From Planctomycetota bacterium (GTDB lineage Bacteria > Planctomycetota > Phycisphaerae > UBA1845 > PWPN01), in NCBI GenBank assembly GCA_016209665.1, contig JACQVT010000938.1, forward strand, positions 1 through 9,807: 9,807 nucleotides of DNA, written 5' to 3'. The notes beneath the pieces are model-generated. The model had not been told where the DNA came from, did not search any database, and saw nothing but the letters and a program-made list of their open reading frames with translations. The position numbers were made by a program, and so were the translations under genes. Positions 1 to 6,419 of the stretch are shown in pieces. Positions within the stretch are counted from its first letter, which is position 1. Each line of letters opens with the position of its first letter.

Positions 1-835
1 GCTGGAGGCTGCCACCATTGAGTTGAGTTTCGAGCGGGAGGATGCGAATTACCGCCGGGTGATCGGGGAATTCAGCCTGCAGTCGCTGGATGGCCTGGCG
101 TGCCTCACCGGGTTGGCCGGCCCGAGCGCAGGCGCTGGCTTTCCTGAATAGCGCGTCGGCCCGCGCGTTCTGGATGCCGTAGACCGTCTTGACGTTCTCG
201 CCATCCTCCTCCCAACCCCTTGCGTCGGACAGGGTTACGATCGCGTCGTAGTACCAAACCGCCTCGGCATCCTTCCCGGCCCGTTCGAGGCATTGAGCGG
301 CGCGCTGGGCCGCCTCCATGGTATCGCCGAGGCGGGCGTAGCTGTTGTTCGCCAGCGGGCGTTTGCGGTTCAAGATCTCCTTCACCAGGCCGCCGTAAAG
401 TACCGCTGCCTCCTCGTGCCTGCCCGCCTGGTCGAGTATGCTTGCCTTATTGCAGACGGCACTGCGGCGCAAGTCGTTGGCAGTCCCTCGCTCGTCGTTG
501 GACCCCCAGGCAGTGGCGGTCGCCATCGCGATAACGGTGTCATAGGACTCCACCGCTTTGTCCGTGAGGTTCGCAACCCGGTAGGAGTGGCCGGCACGCA
601 ACGCGGCGTTCAGCAGCTTTGTCGACGCCGGGCCGCCCTGGGCGATGGCCATGTAGAGATCTGCCCCCTCCTCCAGTTGCCCGTCTTTCACCAAGTCCTG
701 GGCTTCGTTCCACATTTGGTCGATCTGGACGGGCGACAGCGGCAGCGGCTGGTCCTGCACTTGGCTGATCGCGTTTGAGCAGACCAGCACCACCAGCCCA
801 CATGTCGTCTTCAGCAGGAGCGTACCCGTTTCCAT
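1..835 (-). CDS. Exported TPR-repeat protein, C-terminus beyond the window
   Basis: The frame is open from an ATG at 835 to the left edge (278 residues, no stop), so the protein is partial. The start is supported by GGAGGA about six bases upstream. The N-terminus has a Lys at residue 9 and a hydrophobic stretch CGLVVLVCSNAIS at about 12-24, which looks like a signal peptide. The rest is helical and Ala-rich, with about four TPR-like helical pairs near residues 40-70, 125-155, 175-205 and 225-260 (for example AGRHEEAAVLYGGLV and AGQPGEARQAIQRLQAEFPDHPA). Such proteins usually act as periplasmic or surface scaffolds. No enzymatic motif is visible, so no specific role is assigned. It appears to be transcribed alone from a promoter at 943-970, separately from the nagA-like gene 294 bp upstream. 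Competing frames on both strands here are Arg/Pro-rich shadows. Confidence 0.82.
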   Translation of the reverse strand, partial: METGTLLLKTTCGLVVLVCSNAISQVQDQPLPLSPVQIDQMWNEAQDLVKDGQLEEGADLYMAIAQGGPASTKLLNAALRAGHSYRVANLTDKAVESYDTVIAMATATAWGSNDERGTANDLRRSAVCNKASILDQAGRHEEAAVLYGGLVKEILNRKRPLANNSYARLGDTMEAAQRAAQCLERAGKDAEAVWYYDAIVTLSDARGWEEDGENVKTVYGIQNARADALFRKASACARAGQPGEARQAIQRLQAEFPDHPAVIRILPLETQLNGGSLQ

Positions 836-942
836 GGGATTCCTCCGATGCGATGACTGGGGCGCACACAATCCGCAGCCAGGATTAACGGGGTACGAAT
901 CTCGGGGGGGGGAGCGGGATACGCCACTCCCATTACGCGATA

Positions 943-970
943 AGTCTACCACAGCTTTCAGAAAAAGCAA
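943..970 (-). promoter_or_regulatory. Putative sigma70-type promoter of the TPR gene
   Basis: On the minus strand TTGCTT (970-965) is followed after 16 bp by TAGACT (948-943), preceded by TGG as an extended -10. The predicted transcript starts near 936, giving a 5' leader of about 100 nt that includes a run of nine C (plus-strand G run 904-912). The 16-bp spacing and TGG-TANACT core match the promoter of the GntR gene at 5142-5169, which makes both more believable. No experimental support. Confidence 0.55.
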
Positions 971-1064
971 GTCCATTTTTAGGCGATTCTTTTCCATGGT
1001 GGCCCTTGGCTAGCATGGTATGGCTCGCCTGAAATCCAGGACGAGGATTCGGCAGTGGGAACGA

Positions 1065-1087
1065 GCGTGCCGTCATCAGCGGCACGT
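1065..1087 (-). terminator. Possible transcription-end hairpin downstream of the nagA-like gene
   Basis: CGTGCCG and CGGCACG form a perfect 7-bp stem around a 7-nt loop, 43 bp past the stop of the nagA-like gene. The sequence after it on the minus strand is CTCGTTCCC, a poor U tract, so an intrinsic terminator is only a weak call. Confidence 0.3.
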
Positions 1088-1129
1088 CAGCGCCACAGGG
1101 CCATATTGGTCGACAGCCCCATCGACTCG

Positions 1130-2329
1130 TCATTCCGCGGTCCACTTGACCTCGTGGAAATCCGATAGCCCGGCGATCTCGCGGCCGGCTCGCCATACGC
1201 GGCGGACGCGGAGCGTTGCGGGGTCCCACGCGATCAGATCGGCTCGGCAGCCGGGGGCGAGGACGCCAATGCGATGATCGAGGCCCAGGCAGGCGGCCGG
1301 GTTGAGCGTAACGGTGCGGACGGCCTGAGCGGGCGGCAGGCCGGTGATGCTCACGAACGTGCGAAACTGGTCGGGCAGCAGCAGGGCGCTGCCGGCGAGC
1401 CAGCCGGTGTCGGTGCGGCCCACACCGTGCTGCTTGGTGAACGTGCGGCCGTCGTCGCTCGCGTACGGGCCGTCGGGGCAGCCGGCGCGGATGACGGCGT
1501 CGGTCACCAGGCACAGCGGCTCGACGCCGCGGCAGCGCAGCGTCAGCCGCACGATGACCGGATGCACGTGCGTGCCGTCGCAGATCAGGTGGATGAACCG
1601 CACCCGTTCGTCGGTCAGGGCGACGTGTTCGAGCGTCGGCTGCTGCACGCCGGAATCGCCGATGCGGCCGGGGTTGTTGTCCCAGGCGTGGCCGAGAACG
1701 GTCGCGCCGGCCTCGACGCAGGCGAGCACCGCCTCGGCCGGGGCATCGGAGTGGGCCATCGCCACGATCTTGCCCGCGGCGCGAATCTGCCGCACGGCCT
1801 CGAGCGCGCCGGGCAGGCCGGGGGCGACATTGATCATCGTTACGGCCGGGCCGAACTCGTCCAGCACGCGGGCGACATTCTCGCGGCTGGGCGGCAGGGC
1901 GAACTGCCGCAGGCTCGCCCCGGTCAGCTCGGGCTGCTGGAACGGCCCCTCCAGGTACACGCCGAGGACCTCCGCCGCATCGTCGCCCGCGTAGTCCATC
2001 GCCCGGCGGGCATTCTCCGCCACCCCCCGCTGCGAGTCCGGCGGCAGCGTGCCGACGCACAACTGGACCGCGGTCACGCCCAGCCGCAAGTACTCGCGGG
2101 CGATCTCCAGTGGGTCGTCGCGAAGAACCGACCGGTTGAACCCGCCCAGCATCATCAGGTCGATCATGCCGGGGCTGATGGCCAGGCCGCCGCAGTCGAC
2201 GGTAAGCAGCGGGCCGGCGTACCGGCCGGGCAACACCTGCTCGATAACGCCGTCGCGGACGACGACGGACCCCTCGAATTCGCGGCCGTCGCCGGGCCAG
2301 ACGATCGCGTTGGAAAGCACGATGTGCAT
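1130..2329 (-). CDS. Divergent N-acetylglucosamine-6-phosphate deacetylase (NagA-like amidohydrolase)
   Basis: A 399-residue protein, close to the usual 380-400 of NagA, which deacetylates GlcNAc-6-phosphate to glucosamine-6-phosphate in the cytoplasm. Visible family features are ISPGMID (51-57), YLEGPF with the metal-binding Glu127, AMAHSDA with His193, GHAWDNN with His214, ICDGTHVHP with His254, LVTDA with the catalytic Asp277, and the closing GVLAPGCRADLIAWDP. Two positions differ. The first metal site reads DLMMLGG instead of H-x-H, as also in E. coli-type NagA. The His that normally follows LEGP about a dozen residues on (K-x-G-x-H) is Ser139. I start at the ATG at 2329 because the 11 extra residues of a longer frame (MPVPPILPETL) are encoded by the intergenic hairpin repeat. 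Upstream GGAA gives a weak ribosome site. The altered pocket could mean a substrate other than GlcNAc-6-P. Confidence 0.85.
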   Translation of the reverse strand: MHIVLSNAIVWPGDGREFEGSVVVRDGVIEQVLPGRYAGPLLTVDCGGLAISPGMIDLMMLGGFNRSVLRDDPLEIAREYLRLGVTAVQLCVGTLPPDSQRGVAENARRAMDYAGDDAAEVLGVYLEGPFQQPELTGASLRQFALPPSRENVARVLDEFGPAVTMINVAPGLPGALEAVRQIRAAGKIVAMAHSDAPAEAVLACVEAGATVLGHAWDNNPGRIGDSGVQQPTLEHVALTDERVRFIHLICDGTHVHPVIVRLTLRCRGVEPLCLVTDAVIRAGCPDGPYASDDGRTFTKQHGVGRTDTGWLAGSALLLPDQFRTFVSITGLPPAQAVRTVTLNPAACLGLDHRIGVLAPGCRADLIAWDPATLRVRRVWRAGREIAGLSDFHEVKWTAE

Positions 2330-2349
2330 CAGGGTTTCCGGCAAAATCG

Positions 2350-2376
2350 GTGGGACCGGCAAGATGCCGGTCCCAC
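2350..2376. repeat. Dispersed hairpin repeat, copy 1 (perfect 11-bp stem)
   Basis: GTGGGACCGGC, loop AAGAT, then GCCGGTCCCAC: a perfect 11-bp inverted repeat. It lies 20 nt before the nagA-like start codon and so would form in its 5' UTR. On the minus strand it is followed by CGATTTTGCC, so it might also act as a weak intrinsic terminator. A second copy with the same left arm lies at 6327-6349. From memory this family is common between genes of Planctomycetota. Confidence 0.8.
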
Positions 2377-2394
2377 ACAGAGTTTTGTCATCTC

Positions 2395-2481
2395 GTAGGG
2401 CAGGTCAGAGCGCAGCGCCAACCTGCCTTCACATCGACCACCGTCAACGGATACTCACGGCAGGTCTTCGACCGGCCCTAC
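2395..2481. repeat. Composite inverted-repeat element (REP/MITE-like)
   Basis: An 87-bp segment bounded by GTAGGGCAGGTC (2395-2406) and GACCGGCCCTAC (2470-2481), which are inverted copies matching at 11 of 12 positions. Inside are GGCAGGT (2399-2405) with ACCTGCC (2421-2427), and a small hairpin GGTC-TTC-GACC (2463-2473). It fills the gap between the methyltransferase remnant and the nagA-like gene and encodes no credible protein. The form recalls REP elements or small non-autonomous repeats, but no flanking target duplication was found. Confidence 0.5.
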
Positions 2482-2483
2482 GC

Positions 2484-2890
2484 CTATGCCCGCTCCGCAA
2501 CGATGAAGGTGCGTCCGCGATCGAGGAACGTCCCGGCCGTCAGCACGCGCTGCTCGCGGACCGTGAACAGCCGGTTGAGGATCTCGATCGCACCGGCCAG
2601 ACCCTTGCCCTCGTACTTCGGCGCGTGCGATTCGAACAACAACAGCCCGCCGGGCTCGAGAAGCTCGTGACAGCGAGCGAAATACCGCTCGACGGTCTGC
2701 CGCGTGTTGCCATCAGTCGGCGATGCAGGGCCAGCAGGTCGGGCCGGCCCGCCAGCCGCAGGTAGTCGCGCTGGCGGTTCGACAGCGACCACCGCCGCAG
2801 CCGGCCGCGGGCCAGCAGGGCGTCGATCGCAAACCGCGCCACCGCCCGGTAGGAGTACCGCTCGTAGTAAGGAAGGTAGCATTCACGCAT
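2484..2890 (-). pseudogene. Frameshifted, truncated SAM-dependent methyltransferase remnant
   Basis: Two protein-like segments lie in different minus-strand frames. From the ATG at 2890 one frame gives MRECYLPYYERYSYRAVARF and about 40 more credible residues, then degenerates near 2710. From about 2710 a second frame gives RYFARCHELLEPGGLLLFES and a tail ending FLDRGRTFIVAERA before a TAG at 2486-2484. The second part resembles the C-terminal strands of class I methyltransferases (LEPGG-LLLFESH). The frames are offset as by loss of one base or gain of two. Even after repair only about 135 residues result, and no glycine-rich SAM motif is present, so the N-terminal Rossmann half is missing. 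It starts 19 bp after the aminotransferase stop. A sequencing error could explain the frameshift but not the missing half. Identification rests on the C-terminal part. Confidence 0.6.
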
Positions 2891-2909
2891 CTGAGGTAGC
2901 GACCCTCGC

Positions 2910-4271
2910 TTACACGGTTGCGGCGACCTGTTCGAGCACCTCGAGACCTTCGCGCAGGGCTTCTTCGTCAATCACCAGCGGCGGGTTGATCTTGATTGCG
3001 CAGCCGCCCACGCCCACCGGCGCAAACAGCATAACACCCCGCTGTACCGCCCGCAGCACCATCTCCCAGGCCGGGTCGGGGTCGGGCGCGGTCGTGCCGG
3101 GCCGGGTGAACTGTACGCAGCCGACCAGGCCAATGGCGTCATGATGGCCGATCCTGCCGCGGGCGGCCTTGACGATCCGCCGGACGCCCTCGGCGAGGAT
3201 CGGGGCCAACCGGACAACGTTGTCGATCAGCCGCTCGTGACGAATGGCCCGCAGGTTCGCCAGTGCCGCGGCACAGCAGATGGTGTTGGCTGAGTGCGTG
3301 CTAGTCATCTCGCCCGGACCGTACATGCCCATCAGCTCCTCGGCGCCGAGCACGGCCGACAACGGCATTCCGCCGGCGATGCCCTTGCCGCACGCCGCCA
3401 GATCGGGCACGACGCCCAGGTGCGAGAAGCCGAACGGCGCACCCGTGCGGCCGAAGCCCGCCTGCACCTCGTCGAAGATCATCAATGCCTTGTACCGATC
3501 GCACCACCGCCGCAGGGCCTGGGCGTAGGCGGGCGGCATAATCGTCGCGTTGCAGCCCTGGTAGGTCTCGCTCATCACGCCGCACACATGCTCGGGGTCC
3601 ACGCCCTTGGCTGCCAGTGACTTCTCGAACACGGCGAAGCTCGTGTCGGGCTGGCGGAAGCCGTCGGGAAACGGCACCTGCACGAATTCGTCCGTCTCGC
3701 TCAACCAGTTCTTGAGCGCGGCCGCCCCGCCGGCGAGCTGGGCCCCCATCGTCCGGCCGTGGAAGGCATTCTCAAACGACACGAACACCCGCTTGGCCGG
3801 CCCGCCCGCCTTGAGCCCCCAGGTGCGGGCGAGCTTGAGGCAGCACTCGGTGGCCTCCGACCCGGTGGTCAGCAGGAACACCCGCTTGAGCGGGGCCGGC
3901 AGCCAGATCGAAAGCTCCTCGATCAACTGCAGGCGAATCTCGGTCGGGAAGCAATACGCGTGGTACAAACCCTGGTCGGCCATGCCGCGGATCGCCTTCA
4001 TGACCTCGGGATGATTGTGGCCCACGCTGGTCACGAGCACACCCGACGAAAAATCGATCCAGCGGTTGCCGTAGCGGTCGCCGATCGTCGCCCCCTCGCC
4101 GTGATGCCAGATGACCGGCGGCTGGCCGCCCATGCTCCGCGGCTCCAGCTCACGCAGCTTCTCGAGCAGCGGAACCGACTCGGGCACCGGAATGGGCGTG
4201 CGGATGCGGCGGTACTTGGTTTCGACCCGCTCGATCTGCTCGGGCCGCAGCGGGAATTCCTTCGTGGCCAT
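2910..4271 (-). CDS. Class III PLP-dependent aminotransferase
   Basis: 453 residues, the normal size for the GABA/ornithine/acetylornithine aminotransferase fold. Landmarks in order: SSGVLVTSVGHNHPEV (75-90), the phosphate-binding TTGSEA (135-140), FENAFHGRTMG (166-176), the PLP-pyridine Asp267 in MIFDEVQAGFGRTG, the Schiff-base Lys296 in CGKGIAGGMPLSAV, and THSANTICCAAALANL (325-340). The enzyme should move an amino group between an omega-amino or amino-sugar-like donor and a 2-oxo acid in the cytoplasm. The exact substrate cannot be read from sequence. The start is the ATG at 4271 with AAAGGAAG about nine bases upstream. It follows the GntR gene by 121 bp that hold a heptamer repeat array and is probably co-transcribed with it. 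Its place among a GntR regulator, a Gfo/Idh oxidoreductase and a NagA-like enzyme suggests amino-sugar or related catabolism (inference). Confidence 0.9.
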   Translation of the reverse strand: MATKEFPLRPEQIERVETKYRRIRTPIPVPESVPLLEKLRELEPRSMGGQPPVIWHHGEGATIGDRYGNRWIDFSSGVLVTSVGHNHPEVMKAIRGMADQGLYHAYCFPTEIRLQLIEELSIWLPAPLKRVFLLTTGSEATECCLKLARTWGLKAGGPAKRVFVSFENAFHGRTMGAQLAGGAAALKNWLSETDEFVQVPFPDGFRQPDTSFAVFEKSLAAKGVDPEHVCGVMSETYQGCNATIMPPAYAQALRRWCDRYKALMIFDEVQAGFGRTGAPFGFSHLGVVPDLAACGKGIAGGMPLSAVLGAEELMGMYGPGEMTSTHSANTICCAAALANLRAIRHERLIDNVVRLAPILAEGVRRIVKAARGRIGHHDAIGLVGCVQFTRPGTTAPDPDPAWEMVLRAVQRGVMLFAPVGVGGCAIKINPPLVIDEEALREGLEVLEQVAATV

Positions 4272-4296
4272 CGGCGTGTACTTCCTTTCGCGAAGA

Positions 4297-4380
4297 AGCT
4301 GTCAGCTTTCGGCTGTCAGCTATCAGCCATCAAATCTCAAATCTCGAATCTCGAATCTCAGATCCCAGATTCCAGATGTC
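4297..4380. repeat. Array of twelve degenerate heptamers
   Basis: The 84 bp divide without remainder into twelve 7-bp units. The first five are AGCTGTC, AGCTTTC, GGCTGTC, AGCTATC and AGCCATC. The next seven are AAATCTC twice, GAATCTC twice, then AGATCCC, AGATTCC and AGATGTC. All end in YC. The array fills most of the gap between the GntR stop and the aminotransferase start and lies in the predicted transcript. It is AT-richer than its surroundings. Similar 'gctatcagctttc' and 'aatctcaaatctc' tracts recur in environmental planctomycete and related genomes as I recall. Function unknown. It is not CRISPR. Confidence 0.85.
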
Positions 4381-4392
4381 GGCCCTCGACGA

Positions 4393-5100
4393 TCAACTCG
4401 GGACCGCGCGGACCGTCGGCGCGCGGGCGCGCCGGGGCGCGCTGTACCGGTTGATCGCGTCCAGATGCCGGCCCAGGACGCGGCCACTGATCCGTACGTC
4501 CCCTTTCTCGATCGCCGCCAGCAGCCGGCGGTGACAGGCAAGGGCCTCGGCCTCCTCACCCTCCTGCTGCGACGTGTAGACCGCCGAGAAGCGGTGGTAC
4601 TCATAGATCGCCTCGAACGCCGTGGCCAGCACCGCGTTGCCGCTGGCCCGGACCAGCACCTGGTGGAACGTGAGGTCCAGCTCGAGGAACGCCGGCAGAT
4701 CGTGCAGCGCCGCCTCCATCCGGTCCGCGAGCACCCGCAAACGCCGCAGGTCCCGCGGTGAGATGCGCTCCACCGCTCGCCGCAGGGCGGCCAGCTCGAT
4801 CGCCTTGCGGGCCTCGACAATGTCGGTCAGGTCCACGCGGGCGAAATCCGGCGGCAGAAACGCCCGCGGCAGCCGGGCACTCGCCACACCCTGCACGTAA
4901 ACCCCCGAGTTCGGCTTGATCCGCACGACCCCCAGCCGCTCGAGGGTGGCCAGGGCCTTGCGGACCGTGCCGCGGGCGACATCGAACTCGGCGCACAGCG
5001 CCCGCTCGGCCGGCAGCCGCCGATGGACCGCGTAGGAGCCCGAGGCCACGCGGGCGATGATCTCGCGGATGATCCGGTTGTGAAGCACGTCGCGGTCCAC
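4393..5100 (-). CDS. GntR-family transcriptional regulator, FadR/FCD subfamily
   Basis: 235 residues. The N-terminal winged helix covers about 5-72, with LPAERALCAEFDVARGTVRK (recognition helix) and RIKPNSGVYV (wing). The rest is an all-helical FCD sensor. Candidate metal or ligand residues of FCD proteins are present: Asp142 and His146 in ELDLTFHQVLVRASGN, His190 in ACHRRLLAAIEKGD and His212 in GRHLDAI. Such regulators usually repress nearby catabolic genes and are released by a carboxylate or sugar-acid effector. I place the start at the GTG at 5100, which follows GAGGTG by eight bases. The frame does not extend far upstream because its promoter is there. The gene sits between the oxidoreductase and aminotransferase genes, so it probably controls these and itself through the operator at 5130-5152. 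The C-terminal 15 residues (Arg/Pro-rich) may be poorly conserved. Confidence 0.92.
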   Translation of the reverse strand: MDRDVLHNRIIREIIARVASGSYAVHRRLPAERALCAEFDVARGTVRKALATLERLGVVRIKPNSGVYVQGVASARLPRAFLPPDFARVDLTDIVEARKAIELAALRRAVERISPRDLRRLRVLADRMEAALHDLPAFLELDLTFHQVLVRASGNAVLATAFEAIYEYHRFSAVYTSQQEGEEAEALACHRRLLAAIEKGDVRISGRVLGRHLDAINRYSAPRRARAPTVRAVPS

Positions 5101-5129
5101 GGGGCCGGCACCTCAGCCGTCGGCGGCAA

Positions 5130-5152
5130 ACTGGTCTACTAAGTGTACCAGT
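5130..5152. promoter_or_regulatory. Candidate GntR operator overlapping the -10 box
   Basis: Two 11-bp arms, ACTGGTCTACT and AGTGTACCAGT, flank a single central A (5141). As inverted copies they match at 9 of 11 positions, with outer six bases ACTGGT/ACCAGT perfect. The site covers the -10 element of the gntR promoter, so a bound dimer would block transcription. The TGGT...ACCA form is typical of operators for FadR-subfamily proteins. No second copy was found by eye elsewhere in the window. Confidence 0.65.
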
Positions 5153-5169
5153 CCGGCGACGCCTGTCAA
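5142..5169 (-). promoter_or_regulatory. Promoter of the gntR-aminotransferase unit
   Basis: On the minus strand a consensus TTGACA (5169-5164) is followed after 16 bp by TACACT (5147-5142), with TGG just before it as an extended -10. Transcription should start near 5135, about 35 bases before the GTG start. It lies in the 75-bp gap after the oxidoreductase stop, so the regulator can be expressed independently of that gene. Confidence 0.7.
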
Positions 5170-5175
5170 GCCGTC

Positions 5176-6309
5176 TCACCGGTCCGGCCGGGCGATCGCC
5201 ATTTCCGCGATGTGGGCGAGTTGGCGCTGGAGGGCGACGCCGACGGCCAGACCCGGATTGCCGGGCTCGCCGCGGGCGATGGCGCTCAGGAAGTGGTACA
5301 GGCAGTGCACGTGGCCGCGGAGCCAGCCGATATGGTTCTTCGGGCCCGGGAAATCGGCCGGCTTGTCGTAGCGGGCCACCGTGGCGATGCGCCGCCAGCC
5401 GCGCTCGCCACCCCACGGCGCGTCCGCGTCGGTGAGGTCGCAGAAATCCAGCCAGTTGGCGTCCATCAGGTTGAATCGCAACGCACCCTGCTCGCCGTGG
5501 ATCTCGAACCGCAGTTCGTCCTCGCACCCAGTCGCGATCTTGCTGGCCTCGATGACGCCGGGGGCACCGTCGGCGGTGCGCATCGTCACCATCACGAGGT
5601 CCTCGCCCACGCGGGCGATCTGGCGCGACGGGTCGGTGAGGTCCCGTCGGTCCGCGGACCACACGCGGCGGACAGCGTGCAGCGGCTCCAACGGACCGAT
5701 CAGGTGCTGCATGAGGTCGATCACGTGCGAGCCAAGGTCGTTCAGCACGCCGCCGCCCCGATCGGCGTCCGCCTTCCAGTTGAGCGGGCGCGTCCGGTCC
5801 ACGCTGCCCGAGTGCAGGTACGCCCCGCGGAAGTGCGTGACCGCGCCGATGCGGCCGGCGTCGATGAGCTGCTTCGCCCGCAGGGTGGCCGGCCAGAACC
5901 GATACTGGAGCGTCATCTGGCTCGTGCCCGGGTACGCCGGCAGGGCGGCGGCGACGCGGTCGGCCTCGGCCAACGTGGCCGTCAAGGGCTTGTCGCAGTA
6001 GATGTGCTTGCCCGCCGCCATCGCCGCCAGCAGAGCCTCGACGTGCCGGTCGTTGGGCGTGCAGACGTGCACGATATCCACCTCGTCGCGGGCGATCAGC
6101 GACAATGCGTCGGTCGTGGCCACCTCGAATCCGAACAGCTCCCTGGCCCGCTCCGCCGTCGCCGTGCTGCTTGTTGCCACACCCACCAGCCTCGTCCGCA
6201 TCGGCGGCGGCGAGTAGTACAACGGCATGTTCAGGTGCGCGTAGGCGTGCACCTTGCCGATGAAACCGCAGCCCAGAATCGCCACGCCCAGCCTGCCGTC
6301 CTTCGCCAT
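5176..6309 (-). CDS. Gfo/Idh/MocA-family NAD(P)-dependent oxidoreductase
   Basis: 377 residues, the usual size. The N-terminal Rossmann fold opens with GVAILGCGFIGKVHA (glycine motif at 13-18). VHVCTPNDRHVEALLAAMAAGKHIYCDKP (80-108) carries the conserved Lys107; the common EKP is DKP here. The C-terminal substrate domain includes RGGGVLNDLGSHVIDL with the expected catalytic His195. Members oxidise or reduce a hydroxyl of a sugar, inositol or sugar derivative with NAD(P) in the cytoplasm. The substrate cannot be called, and planctomycetes carry very many paralogues. The start is the ATG at 6309, with AAGGAA about nine bases upstream. It is first in the minus-strand block, 75 bp before gntR. 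A GACCGGC hairpin repeat lies 17 bases upstream of the start. Together with the aminotransferase it could oxidise then transaminate a sugar position (inference). Confidence 0.92.
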   Translation of the reverse strand: MAKDGRLGVAILGCGFIGKVHAYAHLNMPLYYSPPPMRTRLVGVATSSTATAERARELFGFEVATTDALSLIARDEVDIVHVCTPNDRHVEALLAAMAAGKHIYCDKPLTATLAEADRVAAALPAYPGTSQMTLQYRFWPATLRAKQLIDAGRIGAVTHFRGAYLHSGSVDRTRPLNWKADADRGGGVLNDLGSHVIDLMQHLIGPLEPLHAVRRVWSADRRDLTDPSRQIARVGEDLVMVTMRTADGAPGVIEASKIATGCEDELRFEIHGEQGALRFNLMDANWLDFCDLTDADAPWGGERGWRRIATVARYDKPADFPGPKNHIGWLRGHVHCLYHFLSAIARGEPGNPGLAVGVALQRQLAHIAEMAIARPDR

Positions 6310-6326
6310 GACCGCCGTTCCTTCAT

Positions 6327-6349
6327 GTGGGACCGGCTTCCAGCCGGTC
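6327..6349. repeat. Dispersed hairpin repeat, copy 2
   Basis: GTGG followed by GACCGGC, loop TTCCA, GCCGGTC: a perfect 7-bp stem whose 11-base left arm GTGGGACCGGC is identical to that of the copy at 2350-2376. The right arm lacks the outer CCAC. It lies 17 nt upstream of the oxidoreductase start in the 110-bp divergent gap to the glycosylase gene. Confidence 0.75.
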
Positions 6350-6419
6350 GGTTTAAAGGATTCTCGGATGCACAGTCGCCCGATTGCCGCCCGTTCACGT
6401 CCGCGATACCCTGGCCCGA

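Noticed and set aside
2330..2362. N-terminal extension MPVPPILPETL of the NagA-like protein
   Set aside because: The codons lie partly in the hairpin repeat. The family N-terminus starts at MHIVLSNAIV (2329).
933..2378. 481-residue open frame on the minus strand
   Set aside because: Arg/Pro-rich shadow in another frame of the NagA-like gene, with no family motif. The NagA frame carries the LEGP, HS, DGTHVHP and TDA motifs.
1274..2398. 374-residue plus-strand frame opposite the NagA-like gene
   Set aside because: Antisense frame produced by high-GC codon structure. Its composition is Gly/Ala/Arg/Gln-rich and has no recognisable domain.
4297..4380. CRISPR array
   Set aside because: Units are contiguous 7-mers without spacers, and no cas gene is present.
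4601..5662. 353-residue minus-strand frame overlapping both GntR and the oxidoreductase
   Set aside because: It spans the gntR promoter and two real genes in a different frame and is Arg/Gly/Pro-rich.
6384..6419. Upstream TTG start for the glycosylase
   Set aside because: The added residues MPPVHVRDTLAR do not resemble the family, and no ribosome site precedes the TTG.
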